This document shows, in pieces, positions 1 through 10,470 of a stretch of 64,000 nucleotides of DNA (within the stretch, counting starts at the first letter, position 1; every line of letters starts with the position of its first letter). The translations under genes and the position numbers were made by a program. Location of the stretch: contig NZ_MKTQ01000008.1 of assembly GCF_001898315.1 (NCBI RefSeq), forward strand, positions 174,346 through 238,345, given 5' to 3'. Source of the stretch: Microbacterium sp. 70-16. Its GTDB lineage: Bacteria > Actinomycetota > Actinomycetes > Actinomycetales > Microbacteriaceae. Below the pieces are notes generated by a model, which was not told where the DNA came from, did no database searches, and saw only the letters and a program-made list of their open reading frames with translations.

Positions 1-2
1 TG

Positions 3-1439
3 ACCGCGCTGGCCCAAGACGACAACGGCGTGACGTTCACGACGTTCGTCGGCCTCGTCGGCCCGATGGTGACCTACCTGCTGCCCCTGCTCATCGCGAA
101 CACCGGCGGCCGCATGGTCTACGGCGAGCGCGGTGGTGTCGTCGCGTCGATCGCGACGATGGGCGTCATCGTCGGCACCAACATCCCGATGTTCCTCGGC
201 GCGATGATCATGGGGCCGCTCGCTGCCTGGGTCACCAAGCAGATGGACAGGCTGTGGGACGGCAAGATCCGCCCCGGCTTCGAGATGCTGGTGAACAACT
301 TCTCCGCCGGCATCCTGGGCATGCTCCTGGCCATCGTCGGCTTCTTCGCCTTCGGTCCCGTCATGCTCGGCATCTCGACGTTCCTCGGCGGCATCGTCGG
401 CTGGCTGGTCGATTTCAACCTGCTGCCGATCCTGTCGGTCATCGTCGAACCCGCGAAGGTGCTGTTCCTCAACAACGCCATCAACCATGGCGTGTTCACC
501 CCGTTGGGGATCCAGCAGGCCGCCGACACCGGCAAGTCGATCCTGTTCCTCATCGAGGCCAACCCCGGACCGGGCCTCGGCCTGCTGCTCGCCTTCACCT
601 TCTTCGGTGTGGGGGCCGCGAAGGCTTCGGCGCCCGGCGCGATCGTCATCCAGTTCTTCGGTGGCATCCACGAGATCTACTTCCCGTACGCGCTCGCCAA
701 GCCGCTGACGATCCTCGCCCTGATCGCGGGTGGCGCGACGGGTGTGACGACCAACATGCTGCTCGGCGGTGGTCTGTCCTTCCCCGCGGCTCCGGGCAGC
801 ATCATCGCGGTCACCGCCGCGGCGTTGACGCCCGAGGCGGGCGGCGCCGGCAACCTGCTCGTCGTGTACCTGTCGGTGATCCTCGCGGCGACCGTGACGT
901 TCCTCATCGCGGGTGTGATCCTGCGCGCATCGCGCAAGCGTGATCTGGCCGCCGACTCGAGCGCCTCGTTCGAGGCGGCGATCGCCCAGACCGAGGCGAA
1001 CAAGGGCAAGAGTTCCGACGCTCTGGCGGGGCTGCGTGCGGGGGCTGCCGCCAGCGCCGCGGTCGGCGCCGACCAGGCTCCGGTGCAGGCTGATCTCGCC
1101 GCGGACGCCGTGTCCGGCGGCGTGACGGCCGCGGTGACCAAGCCCATCGCCAACATCGTGTTCGCGTGCGACGCCGGCATGGGGTCGTCGGCGATGGGTG
1201 CGAGCGTGCTGCGCAACAAGATCAAGAAGGCCGGCTTCGGCGACGTCTCGGTGACCAACAAGGCCATCGCGAACCTCGACGGCAGCGAAGACCTCGTGAT
1301 CACGCAACAGCAGCTCACCGACCGCGCCCGCGCGCGCACGCCCGAGGCCGTGCACGTCTCGGTGGACAACTTCATGAACTCGCCCAAGTACGACGAGGTC
1401 GTGGACATCGTCCGCAGCCAGCACCCCGACCAGGGCTGA
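3..1439 (+). CDS. mtlA: PTS mannitol transporter subunit EIICB (5' end outside window)
   Basis: Membrane permease of the mannitol phosphotransferase system; it imports mannitol and phosphorylates it to mannitol 1-phosphate. The frame is open from the first bases of the window, so the gene starts upstream and 478 codons are visible. The IIC part (roughly the first 300 visible residues) carries the motifs NHGVFTPLG and GGIHEIYFPY typical of mannitol IIC. An Ala-rich linker leads to a IIB domain whose motif CDAGMGSSAMG places the phosphorylated Cys at nt 1167-1169. The protein ends after IIB, so the EIIA domain fused in E. coli MtlA is absent; it is encoded separately by the next gene. Confidence 0.95.
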   Translation, partial: TALAQDDNGVTFTTFVGLVGPMVTYLLPLLIANTGGRMVYGERGGVVASIATMGVIVGTNIPMFLGAMIMGPLAAWVTKQMDRLWDGKIRPGFEMLVNNFSAGILGMLLAIVGFFAFGPVMLGISTFLGGIVGWLVDFNLLPILSVIVEPAKVLFLNNAINHGVFTPLGIQQAADTGKSILFLIEANPGPGLGLLLAFTFFGVGAAKASAPGAIVIQFFGGIHEIYFPYALAKPLTILALIAGGATGVTTNMLLGGGLSFPAAPGSIIAVTAAALTPEAGGAGNLLVVYLSVILAATVTFLIAGVILRASRKRDLAADSSASFEAAIAQTEANKGKSSDALAGLRAGAAASAAVGADQAPVQADLAADAVSGGVTAAVTKPIANIVFACDAGMGSSAMGASVLRNKIKKAGFGDVSVTNKAIANLDGSEDLVITQQQLTDRARARTPEAVHVSVDNFMNSPKYDEVVDIVRSQHPDQG

Positions 1440-1445
1440 CCGATA

Positions 1446-1484
1446 CCGCGTGGCCGGGCCGGCGAGATGCCCCCGGCCACGCGG
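1446..1484 (+). terminator. Intercistronic hairpin between mtlA and mtlF
   Basis: Perfect 13-bp GC-rich stem (1446-1458 with 1472-1484) and 13-nt loop, starting six bases after the mtlA stop. There is no T-run, so a processing, stability or partial-termination role that uncouples EIICB from EIIA and MtlD levels is more likely than full termination. The role is inferred from position. Confidence 0.5.
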
Positions 1485-1577
1485 CCGTCTCCGCAGCCGC
1501 TCCGGCGGACGCGATCCCGCCGCCGGCGGGGCACACGAGCCAACACACCACGAGAGACACCACAGAAGGAGCGCACC

Positions 1578-2015
1578 ATGGCACGCAGCGTGCTGAACGT
1601 CGGGCAGATCCGGATCCACCCCGGGTCCGTGAGCAAGGAAGAGGCGATGCGCGAGGCCGCGAGCATCCTGCAGGATGCCGGGGCGGTGACCGGCGCCTAC
1701 TTCGACGCCATGCTGCAGCGCGAAGAGACGGTGTCCACCTACATGGGCAACGAGCTCGCGATTCCGCACGGCACGAACGAGACGAAGGACACGATCCTCG
1801 ACTCGGCGCTGTCGTTCGTCCGGTACGACGGCGGGATCGACTGGGGCGGGCAGCCGGTGACCTTCGTCGTCGGCATCGCCGGCAAGGGCGACGAGCACCT
1901 CGACATCCTGTCGCAGATCGCACTGATCTTCTCCGAGGACGACGACGTCGCGCGCCTGAAGACCGCGCAGACCCCCGAAGAGCTGTTCGCGCTGCTCTCG
2001 TCGGTCAACGAGTAG
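1578..2015 (+). CDS. mtlF: PTS mannitol transporter subunit EIIA
   Basis: Cytoplasmic phosphocarrier (145 aa) that passes phosphate from HPr to the EIIB domain encoded just upstream. The length fits a stand-alone EIIA-Mtl. The motif AIPHGT places the phosphorylated His at about residue 64. The ATG is preceded by an AGAAGGAG ribosome site. mtlD follows after 10 bases, so the three genes form a mannitol operon. Confidence 0.94.
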   Translation: MARSVLNVGQIRIHPGSVSKEEAMREAASILQDAGAVTGAYFDAMLQREETVSTYMGNELAIPHGTNETKDTILDSALSFVRYDGGIDWGGQPVTFVVGIAGKGDEHLDILSQIALIFSEDDDVARLKTAQTPEELFALLSSVNE

Positions 2016-2025
2016 GGCTGACGCC

Positions 2026-3180
2026 ATGAAAGCCGTTCACTTCGGCGCCGGCAACATCGGGCGCGGGTTCGTCGGGCTGCTGCTGCACGAGGGCGGCTAC
2101 GAACTCGTGTTCTCCGACGTGGCCACTCCCCTCGTCGACGCGATCAACGCCGTCTCCGAGTACACCGTGCACGAGGTCGGTGAGGGCGGTGTTGACACCG
2201 TCGTGACCGGCTTCCGCGCCGTCAACAGCCAGACCGACCCGCAGGCCGTCATCGACGAGGTCGCGACCGCGAACATCGTGACGACGGCCGTGGGTCCCAC
2301 GATCCTGAAGTTCGTCGCCCCGCACATCCTCGCCGGTCTGGCTCTGCGCGACCCCGGGTCGCCGCCGCTGCAGATCATGGCATGCGAGAACGCCATCAAC
2401 GCCACCGATCTGTTGCGCGAGGAGATCCAGGCGCAGGCCGGCGACGCATGGGACGCCGTGTCGGGCCGCGCCGTGTTCGCCAACACAGCCGTCGACCGCA
2501 TCGTGCCGGCCCAGCCGCCGGGCGCGGGCGTCGACGTCACCGTCGAGCCGTTCTTCGAGTGGGCGATCGAGCGCGGGCCGTTCGGCGACACCCCCCCGAC
2601 GATCCCGGGCGCCCATTTCGTCGACGACCTGGCGCCCTACATCGAGCGCAAGCTGTTCACGGTCAACACGGGGCACGCCGCGACCGCGTACTTCGGAGCC
2701 CAGGAGGGCATCGAGAAGATCTCGGATGCCCTCGCCAACGGCGCCATCGCCGCGAAGGTGTCGGCGGCGCTGGAGGAGACCTCCGCGCTGCTCGAGGCCG
2801 TACACGGACTGGATGCCGCCGACCTCGCCGCCTATCGCGCGACGATCCTGCGCCGGTTCGCCAACCCCGCGCTGCCCGACACCGTCGGGCGCGTCGGGCG
2901 TCAGCCGCTGCGCAAGCTCTCACGCCACGAGCGGTTCGTCGGGCCCGCCGCGGCGGCCGCCGAGCGGGGGCTGTCGACGTCGGCGCTCGTGGCCGCGATG
3001 GGCGCCGCCCTCGCGTTCGACGACGCCGAGGACGAGCAGTCGGTGCAGCTGCAGCAGCGCTTGCGCGCCGAGGACGCCGACGCCTTCACCGCCTCGGTGA
3101 CGGGCCTGGAACCCGGGCATCCCCTCTTCGCGCAGGTCGCCGAGGTCGTCCGCGCGCGCCAGTCCGACCTCGGGGTGTAG
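2026..3180 (+). CDS. mtlD: Mannitol-1-phosphate 5-dehydrogenase
   Basis: Oxidises mannitol 1-phosphate to fructose 6-phosphate with NAD+ (384 aa, normal length). The N-terminal Rossmann motif [13 protein letters not shown] lies at residues 5-17. The polyol dehydrogenase catalytic segment [10 protein letters not shown] begins at Lys209. It follows mtlF at 10 bases and is the last gene of the mannitol operon; a palindrome lies downstream. Confidence 0.95.
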   Translation: MKAVHFGAGNIGRGFVGLLLHEGGYELVFSDVATPLVDAINAVSEYTVHEVGEGGVDTVVTGFRAVNSQTDPQAVIDEVATANIVTTAVGPTILKFVAPHILAGLALRDPGSPPLQIMACENAINATDLLREEIQAQAGDAWDAVSGRAVFANTAVDRIVPAQPPGAGVDVTVEPFFEWAIERGPFGDTPPTIPGAHFVDDLAPYIERKLFTVNTGHAATAYFGAQEGIEKISDALANGAIAAKVSAALEETSALLEAVHGLDAADLAAYRATILRRFANPALPDTVGRVGRQPLRKLSRHERFVGPAAAAAERGLSTSALVAAMGAALAFDDAEDEQSVQLQQRLRAEDADAFTASVTGLEPGHPLFAQVAEVVRARQSDLGV

Positions 3181-3242
3181 CGCGGGCCGCGGGGCGCCGC
3201 GGCCGACGGGCTGGGCGCCGGGCCGCCCCACCCGCGAAACAG

Positions 3243-3301
3243 CAGTGGTGCACCGAGACAGCACCGATGGTGTGCAGTCTCGGTGCACCACTGCAGTCTC
3301 G
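3243..3301. repeat. Palindromic element, 17-bp perfect arms plus orphan partial arm
   Basis: Arms at 3243-3259 and 3277-3293 (cagtggtgcaccgagac and its exact complement) are separated by 17 nt. A further direct copy of gcagtctcgg follows at 3292-3301. It lies between convergent mtlD and add, so it could act as a bidirectional terminator. Its stem-plus-extra-arm layout matches other palindromes in the window although the sequence differs. Confidence 0.7.
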
Positions 3302-3342
3302 GCGTAGAACGGCCGGCGCCGGCGCGGGCGACGGGGCGCGGG

Positions 3343-4458
3343 TCAGCCGCCGAAGCCCTCGCCGATCAGCTCGATGAGCTCTTCGCGCTCTTCGACCGAG
3401 AGGAAGGCGCCGGCGGCGGCGTTCAGCTGGAACGCCTCGAGGTCTTCCAGGCGGTACTCGAACGTGTCGGCGAGCAGCGCAAGCTCGCGCGTGAGCGACG
3501 TGCGGCTCATCGTGCGGTTGTCGACGTTGACCGTGACGGCGAAGCCCAGCTGATACAGCAGGTCGAAGGGGTGATCCTCGAGCGAGGTTCCCCACTTCGC
3601 GATCGCGCCGGTCTGCAGGTTCGACGAGGGCGAGAGCTCCAGCGGGATCTCGCGGTCGCGCACCCAGCGGGCCAGGTCGCCGAAGGTCACGAGCACCTCG
3701 TCGCCCTTCTGCTGGACGACCTCGAGGTCCTCCGCGATGCGCACGCCGTGCCCGAGCCGCAGCGCACGTCCGTCGATGAGCGCCGAGCGGATCGAGTCGA
3801 GACCGGCAGCCTCACCGGCGTGCACCGTGACGGGGAAGAAGTGGGATGCCAAGTAGTCGAAAGCATCCCGATGGTTCGACGCGGGGAACCCGTCCTCGGC
3901 ACCGGCGATGTCGAACCCGACGGCGCCGCGGCCGCGGAACGCGACGGCGAGCTTCGCAATCTCGAGCGACCGGTCGGCGTGCCGCATCGCGGTGATCAGC
4001 TGACCGACACGGATGTCGCGGCCCGTGCCCGACACGGCATCCTCGCCCTCTTCGATGCCCTCCTGCACGGCCTCGACGGCCTCTTCGAGCGAGAGTCCTG
4101 CGCCGAGGTGCTGCTCGGGCGCCCAGCGCACCTCGCCGTAGATCACGCCGTCGGCGGCGAGGTCTTCGACGAACTCCTTCGCGACGCGGCGCAGCCCGTC
4201 GGCGGTCTGCATGACGGCGGTCGTCAGGTCGAAGGTCTTGAGGTACTCGACCAGCGACCCCGAGTCGCTCTGATCCTCGAACCAGTCGGCGAGGTCGTCG
4301 GCGTCATCCGCCGGCACCTCGAGGTCGATCTCGTCAGCCAGTTCGATGATCGTCTGCGGCCGCAGCGCGCCGTCGAGGTGGTCGTGCAGCGACACCTTCG
4401 GCAGAGAGCGGATCGAGACGCCGTCGAGCTTCGCGTCGCCGTGCTGGTCGATAGCCAT
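3343..4458 (-). CDS. add: Adenosine deaminase
   Basis: Zinc hydrolase (371 aa) converting adenosine and deoxyadenosine to inosine forms. Metal and catalytic motifs are present in order: HDH in LHDHLDGA (His25, His27), HAGE, LGHG, and VNVDNRTMS near the C-terminus. The start was taken at the ATG with AGGAG eight bases upstream; a longer in-frame start would translate the upstream dispersed repeat and is unlikely. It lies downstream of deoA and cdd, consistent with nucleoside salvage, and is separated from deoA only by a pair of repeat units. Confidence 0.93.
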   Translation of the reverse strand: MAIDQHGDAKLDGVSIRSLPKVSLHDHLDGALRPQTIIELADEIDLEVPADDADDLADWFEDQSDSGSLVEYLKTFDLTTAVMQTADGLRRVAKEFVEDLAADGVIYGEVRWAPEQHLGAGLSLEEAVEAVQEGIEEGEDAVSGTGRDIRVGQLITAMRHADRSLEIAKLAVAFRGRGAVGFDIAGAEDGFPASNHRDAFDYLASHFFPVTVHAGEAAGLDSIRSALIDGRALRLGHGVRIAEDLEVVQQKGDEVLVTFGDLARWVRDREIPLELSPSSNLQTGAIAKWGTSLEDHPFDLLYQLGFAVTVNVDNRTMSRTSLTRELALLADTFEYRLEDLEAFQLNAAAGAFLSVEEREELIELIGEGFGG

Positions 4459-4495
4459 GAGTGGTGCTCCTCGGGTGGATGCGGGTGGTGCGGGT

Positions 4496-4560
4496 GGCCC
4501 TTCGACAAGCTCAGGGACCAGAGGGTGGTGCGGTCGGCCCTTCGACAAGCTCAGGGGCCA
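4496..4560. repeat. Two copies, 40-bp period, of the cccttcgacaagctcaggg dispersed repeat
   Basis: ggcccttcgacaagctcagg occurs at 4496-4515 and 4536-4555, with similar flanks (gtggtgcgg) in each unit. It fills the gap between deoA and add. Related copies occur at 5869-5905, 16625-16643, 28006-28077 and 50360-50383, some inside genes. Confidence 0.85.
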
Positions 4561-4565
4561 GGGGG

Positions 4566-5915
4566 TCAGGCGGTGATGCGCTCCAGGACGAGCGGGCTGG
4601 GCGACGGCGCCACGGCGCCGATCTCCCAGGCGCCCTCGACGGCGTCGAGCGCGCGCGCGAAGCGGTTCTCATCATCGGCGAGCAAGGTGAACAGGGGCTG
4701 TCCTGCGGTGACGGCATCGCCGGGCTTCACGTGCAGGTCGATGCCCGCCGCGTGCACCACGGGATCCTGCGCACGCGCGCGGCCCGCGCCCAGGCGCCAC
4801 GCCGCGATGCCGAACGGCAGGGCCTCGAGGCGCGTCACGACGCCCGCAGCGGATGCCGTGACGACGTGCGTCTCGCGCGGCGTCGGTAGCGCGGCATCCG
4901 GATCGCCGTCCTGCGCACGGATCATCTCGCGCCACGCGTCCATCGCGCGGCCGTCCCGCAGCGCCGCCTCGACATCGGCATCAGGGAGCCCTGCGAGCGC
5001 GAGCATCTCGCGTGCGAGCGCGACGGTCAGCTCGACGACGTCGGCGGGGCCGCCGCCGGCGAGCACCTCGATGGATTCGCGCACCTCGTTCGCATTGCCG
5101 ATCGCGAGGCCCAGCGGCGTGTTCATGTCGGTCAGCAGAGCCGTCGTCGCGACGCCCGAGTCGGTGCCGAGCGCGACCATCGTGCGCGCGAGCTCGCGCG
5201 CCTTCTCGACGTCCTGCATGAACGCGCCGGAGCCGAACTTGACGTCGAGCACGAGCGCGTCGGTGCCCTCCGCGATCTTCTTCGACATGATGCTCGAGGC
5301 GATCAGCGGGATCGCCTCAACCGTCCCGGTGACATCGCGCAGCGCGTACAGGCGCTTGTCGGCGGGTGCGAGACCCGAGCCGGCGGCGCAGATGACCGCG
5401 CCGACGCCCCGCAGCTGCGCCGTCATCTCGTCGTTCGACAGCGCAGCGCGCCAGCCCGGGATCGACTCGAGCTTGTCGAGCGTGCCGCCGGTATGGCCGA
5501 GACCCCGGCCCGACAGCTGCGGCACGGCGACGCCGAAGGATGCCACGAGGGGTGCGAGCGGCAGGGTGATCTTGTCGCCGACGCCACCCGTCGAGTGCTT
5601 GTCGACGGTGCGCTTGCCGAGACCGGCGAAGCTCATCCGCTCCCCCGACGCGATCATCGCGTCGGTCATGACGCGGATCTCGTCGCGGGTCATGCCGTTC
5701 AGCAGCACCGCCATCGCGAACGCCGCCATCTGCGAATCGGCGACGTACTCGCGCGTGTAGGCGTCGATCATCCAGCGCAGCGCGTCGTCGGGCACGGCAC
5801 CGCCGTCGCGCTTGGTGCGGATGACGTCGACGGCGTCGAAGGGCTCGACGGCGGGCGCCTCGACCGGCCCCTCAACAGGCTCGGGGACCACAGGCTCAGG
5901 GACCACGGCGGTCAT
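4566..5915 (-). CDS. deoA: Thymidine phosphorylase
   Basis: Phosphorolysis of thymidine to thymine and deoxyribose 1-phosphate (449 aa). It carries the family signature SGRGLGHTGGTLDKLE and the phosphate-binding KHSTGGVGDK. The ATG overlaps the cdd stop (ATGA), indicating translational coupling. The first 25 or so residues (VVPEPVVPEPVEGPVEAP) are not family sequence; they are translated from a degenerate copy of the dispersed cccttcgacaagctcaggg repeat. The conserved domain begins at FDAVDVIRTKRDGG. Confidence 0.94.
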   Translation of the reverse strand: MTAVVPEPVVPEPVEGPVEAPAVEPFDAVDVIRTKRDGGAVPDDALRWMIDAYTREYVADSQMAAFAMAVLLNGMTRDEIRVMTDAMIASGERMSFAGLGKRTVDKHSTGGVGDKITLPLAPLVASFGVAVPQLSGRGLGHTGGTLDKLESIPGWRAALSNDEMTAQLRGVGAVICAAGSGLAPADKRLYALRDVTGTVEAIPLIASSIMSKKIAEGTDALVLDVKFGSGAFMQDVEKARELARTMVALGTDSGVATTALLTDMNTPLGLAIGNANEVRESIEVLAGGGPADVVELTVALAREMLALAGLPDADVEAALRDGRAMDAWREMIRAQDGDPDAALPTPRETHVVTASAAGVVTRLEALPFGIAAWRLGAGRARAQDPVVHAAGIDLHVKPGDAVTAGQPLFTLLADDENRFARALDAVEGAWEIGAVAPSPSPLVLERITA

Positions 5916-6310
5916 CGGGCAGCCTCGAGGTCGCGCGGGCCGAAGGCATCCGGCAGCACTTCGTCGATCGTGCGGATGCCCGACACGGTCTCCAGCAGCA
6001 TGCCGGGCAGCGCGAACTCGTTGAGCAGCTGGCGGCAGCGGCCGCACGGCATGATCGTCTCGCCGTCGTTGTTGACGCACACGAACGCGACGAGCTCTCC
6101 GCCGCCCGACATGTGCAGGTCGCCGACGAGCGCGCACTCCGCGCACAGCCCCACGCCGTACGAGGCGTTCTCGATGTTGCAGCCCGAGACGATGCGACCG
6201 TCGCTCACGAGCGCCGCCGCCCCCACGCGGTAGCGCGAGTACGGCGCGTAGGCGCGCTGCATGGCCTCGGTGGCGACGTGCCGCAGCTCGTCCCAATCGA
6301 TGTCGGTCAT
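5912..6310 (-). CDS. cdd: Cytidine deaminase
   Basis: Zinc enzyme (132 aa) deaminating cytidine and deoxycytidine. The zinc/catalytic motifs are CAE in GLCAECAL and PCGRC further on, and NIENASYG is the nucleoside-binding segment. Two ATGs lie six bases apart. The one at 6310 is chosen because GAAGGG sits six bases upstream; the other (6316) would overlap the permease stop as ATGA. The 3' end overlaps the deoA start by four bases. Confidence 0.92.
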   Translation of the reverse strand: MTDIDWDELRHVATEAMQRAYAPYSRYRVGAAALVSDGRIVSGCNIENASYGVGLCAECALVGDLHMSGGGELVAFVCVNNDGETIMPCGRCRQLLNEFALPGMLLETVSGIRTIDEVLPDAFGPRDLEAAR

Positions 6311-6312
6311 CG

Positions 6313-7589
6313 TCATCCCTTCACGTACGGCACGCCGTCCGCGGCGGGGGCGCGCGATTTCCCGACGACACCGGCGACCACGAAGATCGTGACGACGTAC
6401 GGGAGCATGAGCATGAACTCGCTCGGCACCGGCGATCCGATGACGCTGAGCGAGTTCTGCAGACTCGAGGCGAAGCCGAACAGCAGCGCCGCAAGGGTCG
6501 CCTTGATCGGATCCCACTGGCCAAAGATCACGGCCGCGAGCGCAATGAAGCCCGCGCCGGCGGTCATCTCCTTGTTGAAGGCGATGCCGTTGCCGATCGT
6601 GAACACCGTGCCGCCCAGGCCCGCGATGGCTCCGGCGAGCAGGACGTTCCAGAACCGGGTCGCGTTGACCTTGATGCCGACGGTGTCGGCGGCCTGCGGG
6701 TGCTCGCCGACGGCGCGCAGGCGCAGACCCCAGCGCGTGCGGAACATCGCGAACCACACGACGAAGACGATGACGTACATGAGGTACACGAGGATCGTCT
6801 GGCGGAACAGCACCGGCCCGATGACCGGGATGTCACTCAGCAGCGGGATCGGCAGGCGCTCGAGCCGCGGCGGCGTGTTGAGTGCGGCGGCGTTGGGCTG
6901 CAGCACCTGCGAGTAGAAGAAGCTCGTGAGGCCCGTGACGAGCACGTTCAGCACGACACCGACGATGACCTGCTCGACGAGGTACTTGATCGCGAACGCC
7001 GCAAGCACGAAGGCGACCAGCGCGCCCGCGATCATGGCACCCGCCATGCCGAGGAACGGCTGCCCCGTCACCGATCCGATGACGGCCGCCGTGAAGGCGC
7101 CCGCGAGCAGCTGGCCCTCGATCGCGATGTTGACGACACCGGCACGCTCGCCGATGACACCGGCGAGGGCGCCGTAGATGAGCGGCACGGCGAGCGTCAG
7201 CGCGCCCGACAGCAGTCCCGGCACGGGCAGCGACGCGCCGCTGGCAGCCCACGTCAGGAACCCGACGATCGCCACCAGGATGTACACCGACACCAGCCAC
7301 AGCGGCGAGCGTCCGTGGCTGCGTACGAAGAACGCCGACAGCGCCGTGAGCAGGACGAGCACGGTCAGGCACACCGTGACCGTCGGGCCCACGGGCACGA
7401 CGAGGTCGGGCAGCGCGAGCGAGTCCTGCGCGGTCGACAGCCGGAACGTGGTCTCGCCGCTGCGCGGGGCCGCGAAGATCAGCACCGCGAACAGCACCGC
7501 GAACACCGCGAGGGCGATCGGCGCCTTCCAGCTGCGGATGAGGGTGGTCTCGGGGACGACCTCGTCGGTCGACACGGCCACGGACGCGC

Positions 7590-7593
<4 letters not shown>
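6313..7593 (-). CDS. Nucleoside ABC transporter permease 2 (NupQ-like)
   Basis: Integral membrane permease (426 aa, GTG start) of a BMP-type nucleoside ABC importer, with a BPD_transp_2-type hydrophobic pattern. Residues such as GERAGVVNIAIEG and GFIALAAVIFGQW are typical of this permease family. The GTG overlaps the stop of the other permease (GTGA). It sits between that permease and cdd, which supports nucleosides as substrate. Confidence 0.88.
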
Positions 7594-8854
<1,261 letters not shown>

Positions 8855-8858
<4 letters not shown>

Positions 8859-10372
8859 GCGGCCGCTCCCTCGGTCGGCGATTCGCCGGCCATCATGAGG
8901 CCCAGCGTCTCGCGTGCGGTGTCGCCGGGGACGATCCCGACGATGCGGCCGCGGTACATCACCATGATGCGATCGGCGAGGGCGGCCACCTCGTCGAGTT
9001 CGGTCGAGACGACGACGACGGGGATGCCGGCGTCGCGGGTTTCGATGATGCGCTTGTGAATGAACTCGATCGATCCGACGTCGACGCCGCGCGTGGGCTG
9101 GGCGGCGACCAGCAGCGTGAGGTCGCGGCTCATCTCGCGCGCGATGACAACCTTCTGCTGGTTGCCGCCGGACAGCTGCCCGACATGCGTGTCGATTCCG
9201 GGCGCGCGGACGTCGAACTCATCGAACTTCTCGCGCGCAAATTCGGCGAGGTATCCCCGTTGGAGGTTGCCGCCCTTGACGAAGGGAGCTCCGTCGGAGC
9301 GGTCGAGCATGAGGTTCTCGGCGATCGTGAAGTCGCCGACGAGGCCGTCTTCATTGCGATCCTCGGGGACGAACCCGACGCCCGCGTCGAGGATGCGACG
9401 GATGCTCTGGCCGACGAGCTCGCGTCCGTTCAGCGTGATCGAGCCGCGCACCTGCGACTGCATGCCCAGGAGCGCCTCGGTGAGCTCGGTCTGCCCGTTG
9501 CCCTGGACGCCCGCGATCGCGAGCACCTCGCCGCCGCGCACCTCGAACGACACGTCGTTGACGAGCACGGTGCCGAACGGGTCGAGCACCGTGAGCCCGG
9601 CGACCTCGAGTCTGCTGTCGGTGAGCTTCGGGGCATCCTTGTGCACCGTCAGCTCGACGGCACGGCCGACCATCATCGAGGCGAGGTCGGCGTTGGAAGA
9701 CGTGGGGCTGGCTTCGCCGACGACCTTGCCGAGGCGGATGACGGTGATCTTGTCCGCGACTTCGCGGACTTCGCGCAGCTTGTGCGTGATGAAGACGATG
9801 GCGGCGCCCGCGTCGCGCAGCTGCCGCATGATGCCCATGAGCTCGTCGGTCTCTTGCGGCGTGAGGACGGCGGTCGGCTCGTCGAAGACGAGGACCTGCG
9901 CGTCGCGCGAGAGCGCCTTGATGATCTCGACGCGCTGCTGCACGCCGACGGGGAGGTCTCCGACGAGGGCATCCGGATCGACGTCGAAACCGAATCGGGC
10001 GGAGATCTCACGCACGCGTGCGCGGGCCGCATCCAGGTCGAGGACGCCGAGGGCCTTGGTGGACTCGTGGCCGAGCATCACGTTCTCGGCGACGGTGAAG
10101 ACGGGGATCAGCATGAAGTGCTGGTGCACCATGCCGATGCCGGCACGCATCGCGTCGCCGGGACCCTGGAAGTTCTGCACGCGGTCGTCGAGCAGGATGG
10201 TGCCCTCGTCGGCCGTGTACAGGCCGTAGAGCACGTTCATGAGTGTCGACTTGCCGGCGCCGTTCTCGCCGAGCAGGCAGTGGATCTGCCCGGGCTCGAC
10301 GACAAGATCGATGTGATCGTTGGCGACCAGGGTGCCGAACCGCTTGGTGATGCCGCGGAGTTCGAGCTTCAT
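8855..10372 (-). CDS. Nucleoside ABC transporter ATP-binding protein (two ABC domains, NupO-like)
   Basis: Cytoplasmic ATPase (505 aa) with two tandem ABC domains, as in sugar and nucleoside importers. Domain 1 has Walker A GENGAGKST, signature LPVGVQQRVEI and Walker B VLVFDEPTAVL. Domain 2 has a degenerate Walker A (GVQGNGQTE) and signature LSGGNQQKVVIARE. It pairs with the two downstream permeases and the upstream BMP lipoprotein. A strong hairpin separates it from the lipoprotein gene. Confidence 0.93.
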
Positions 10373-10423
10373 GCTCCCGATCCTATTGAGCGGTGCGCCG
10401 TGCGCACAGATGGACAGGACGTG

Positions 10424-10461
10424 CGAATGGGGAGGCAGGTCGCGACCTGCCTCCCCATTCG
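10424..10461 (-). terminator. 19-bp perfect palindrome after the BMP lipoprotein gene
   Basis: cgaatggggaggcaggtcg is followed immediately by its exact complement, nine bases after the lipoprotein stop and 51 bases before the ATPase start. Partial termination or 3' mRNA protection here would give more binding protein than membrane complex, a common arrangement in ABC operons. No T-run is seen. Confidence 0.6.
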
Positions 10462-10470
10462 AGGTCGGCG

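Noticed and set aside
3343..4548. Longer adenosine deaminase starting at 4548
   Set aside because: The extra N-terminus is translated from the dispersed repeat; the ATG at 4458 has a proper ribosome site.
3283..5760. An 825-residue plus-strand open frame opposite add and deoA
   Set aside because: Antisense to two well-identified enzymes; no recognisable domains and it runs through dispersed repeats.
4566..6296. A 576-residue deoA protein running through cdd
   Set aside because: The extension is a different reading frame of cdd with Arg-rich nonsense composition; the ATG at 5915 overlaps the cdd stop, as at other junctions.
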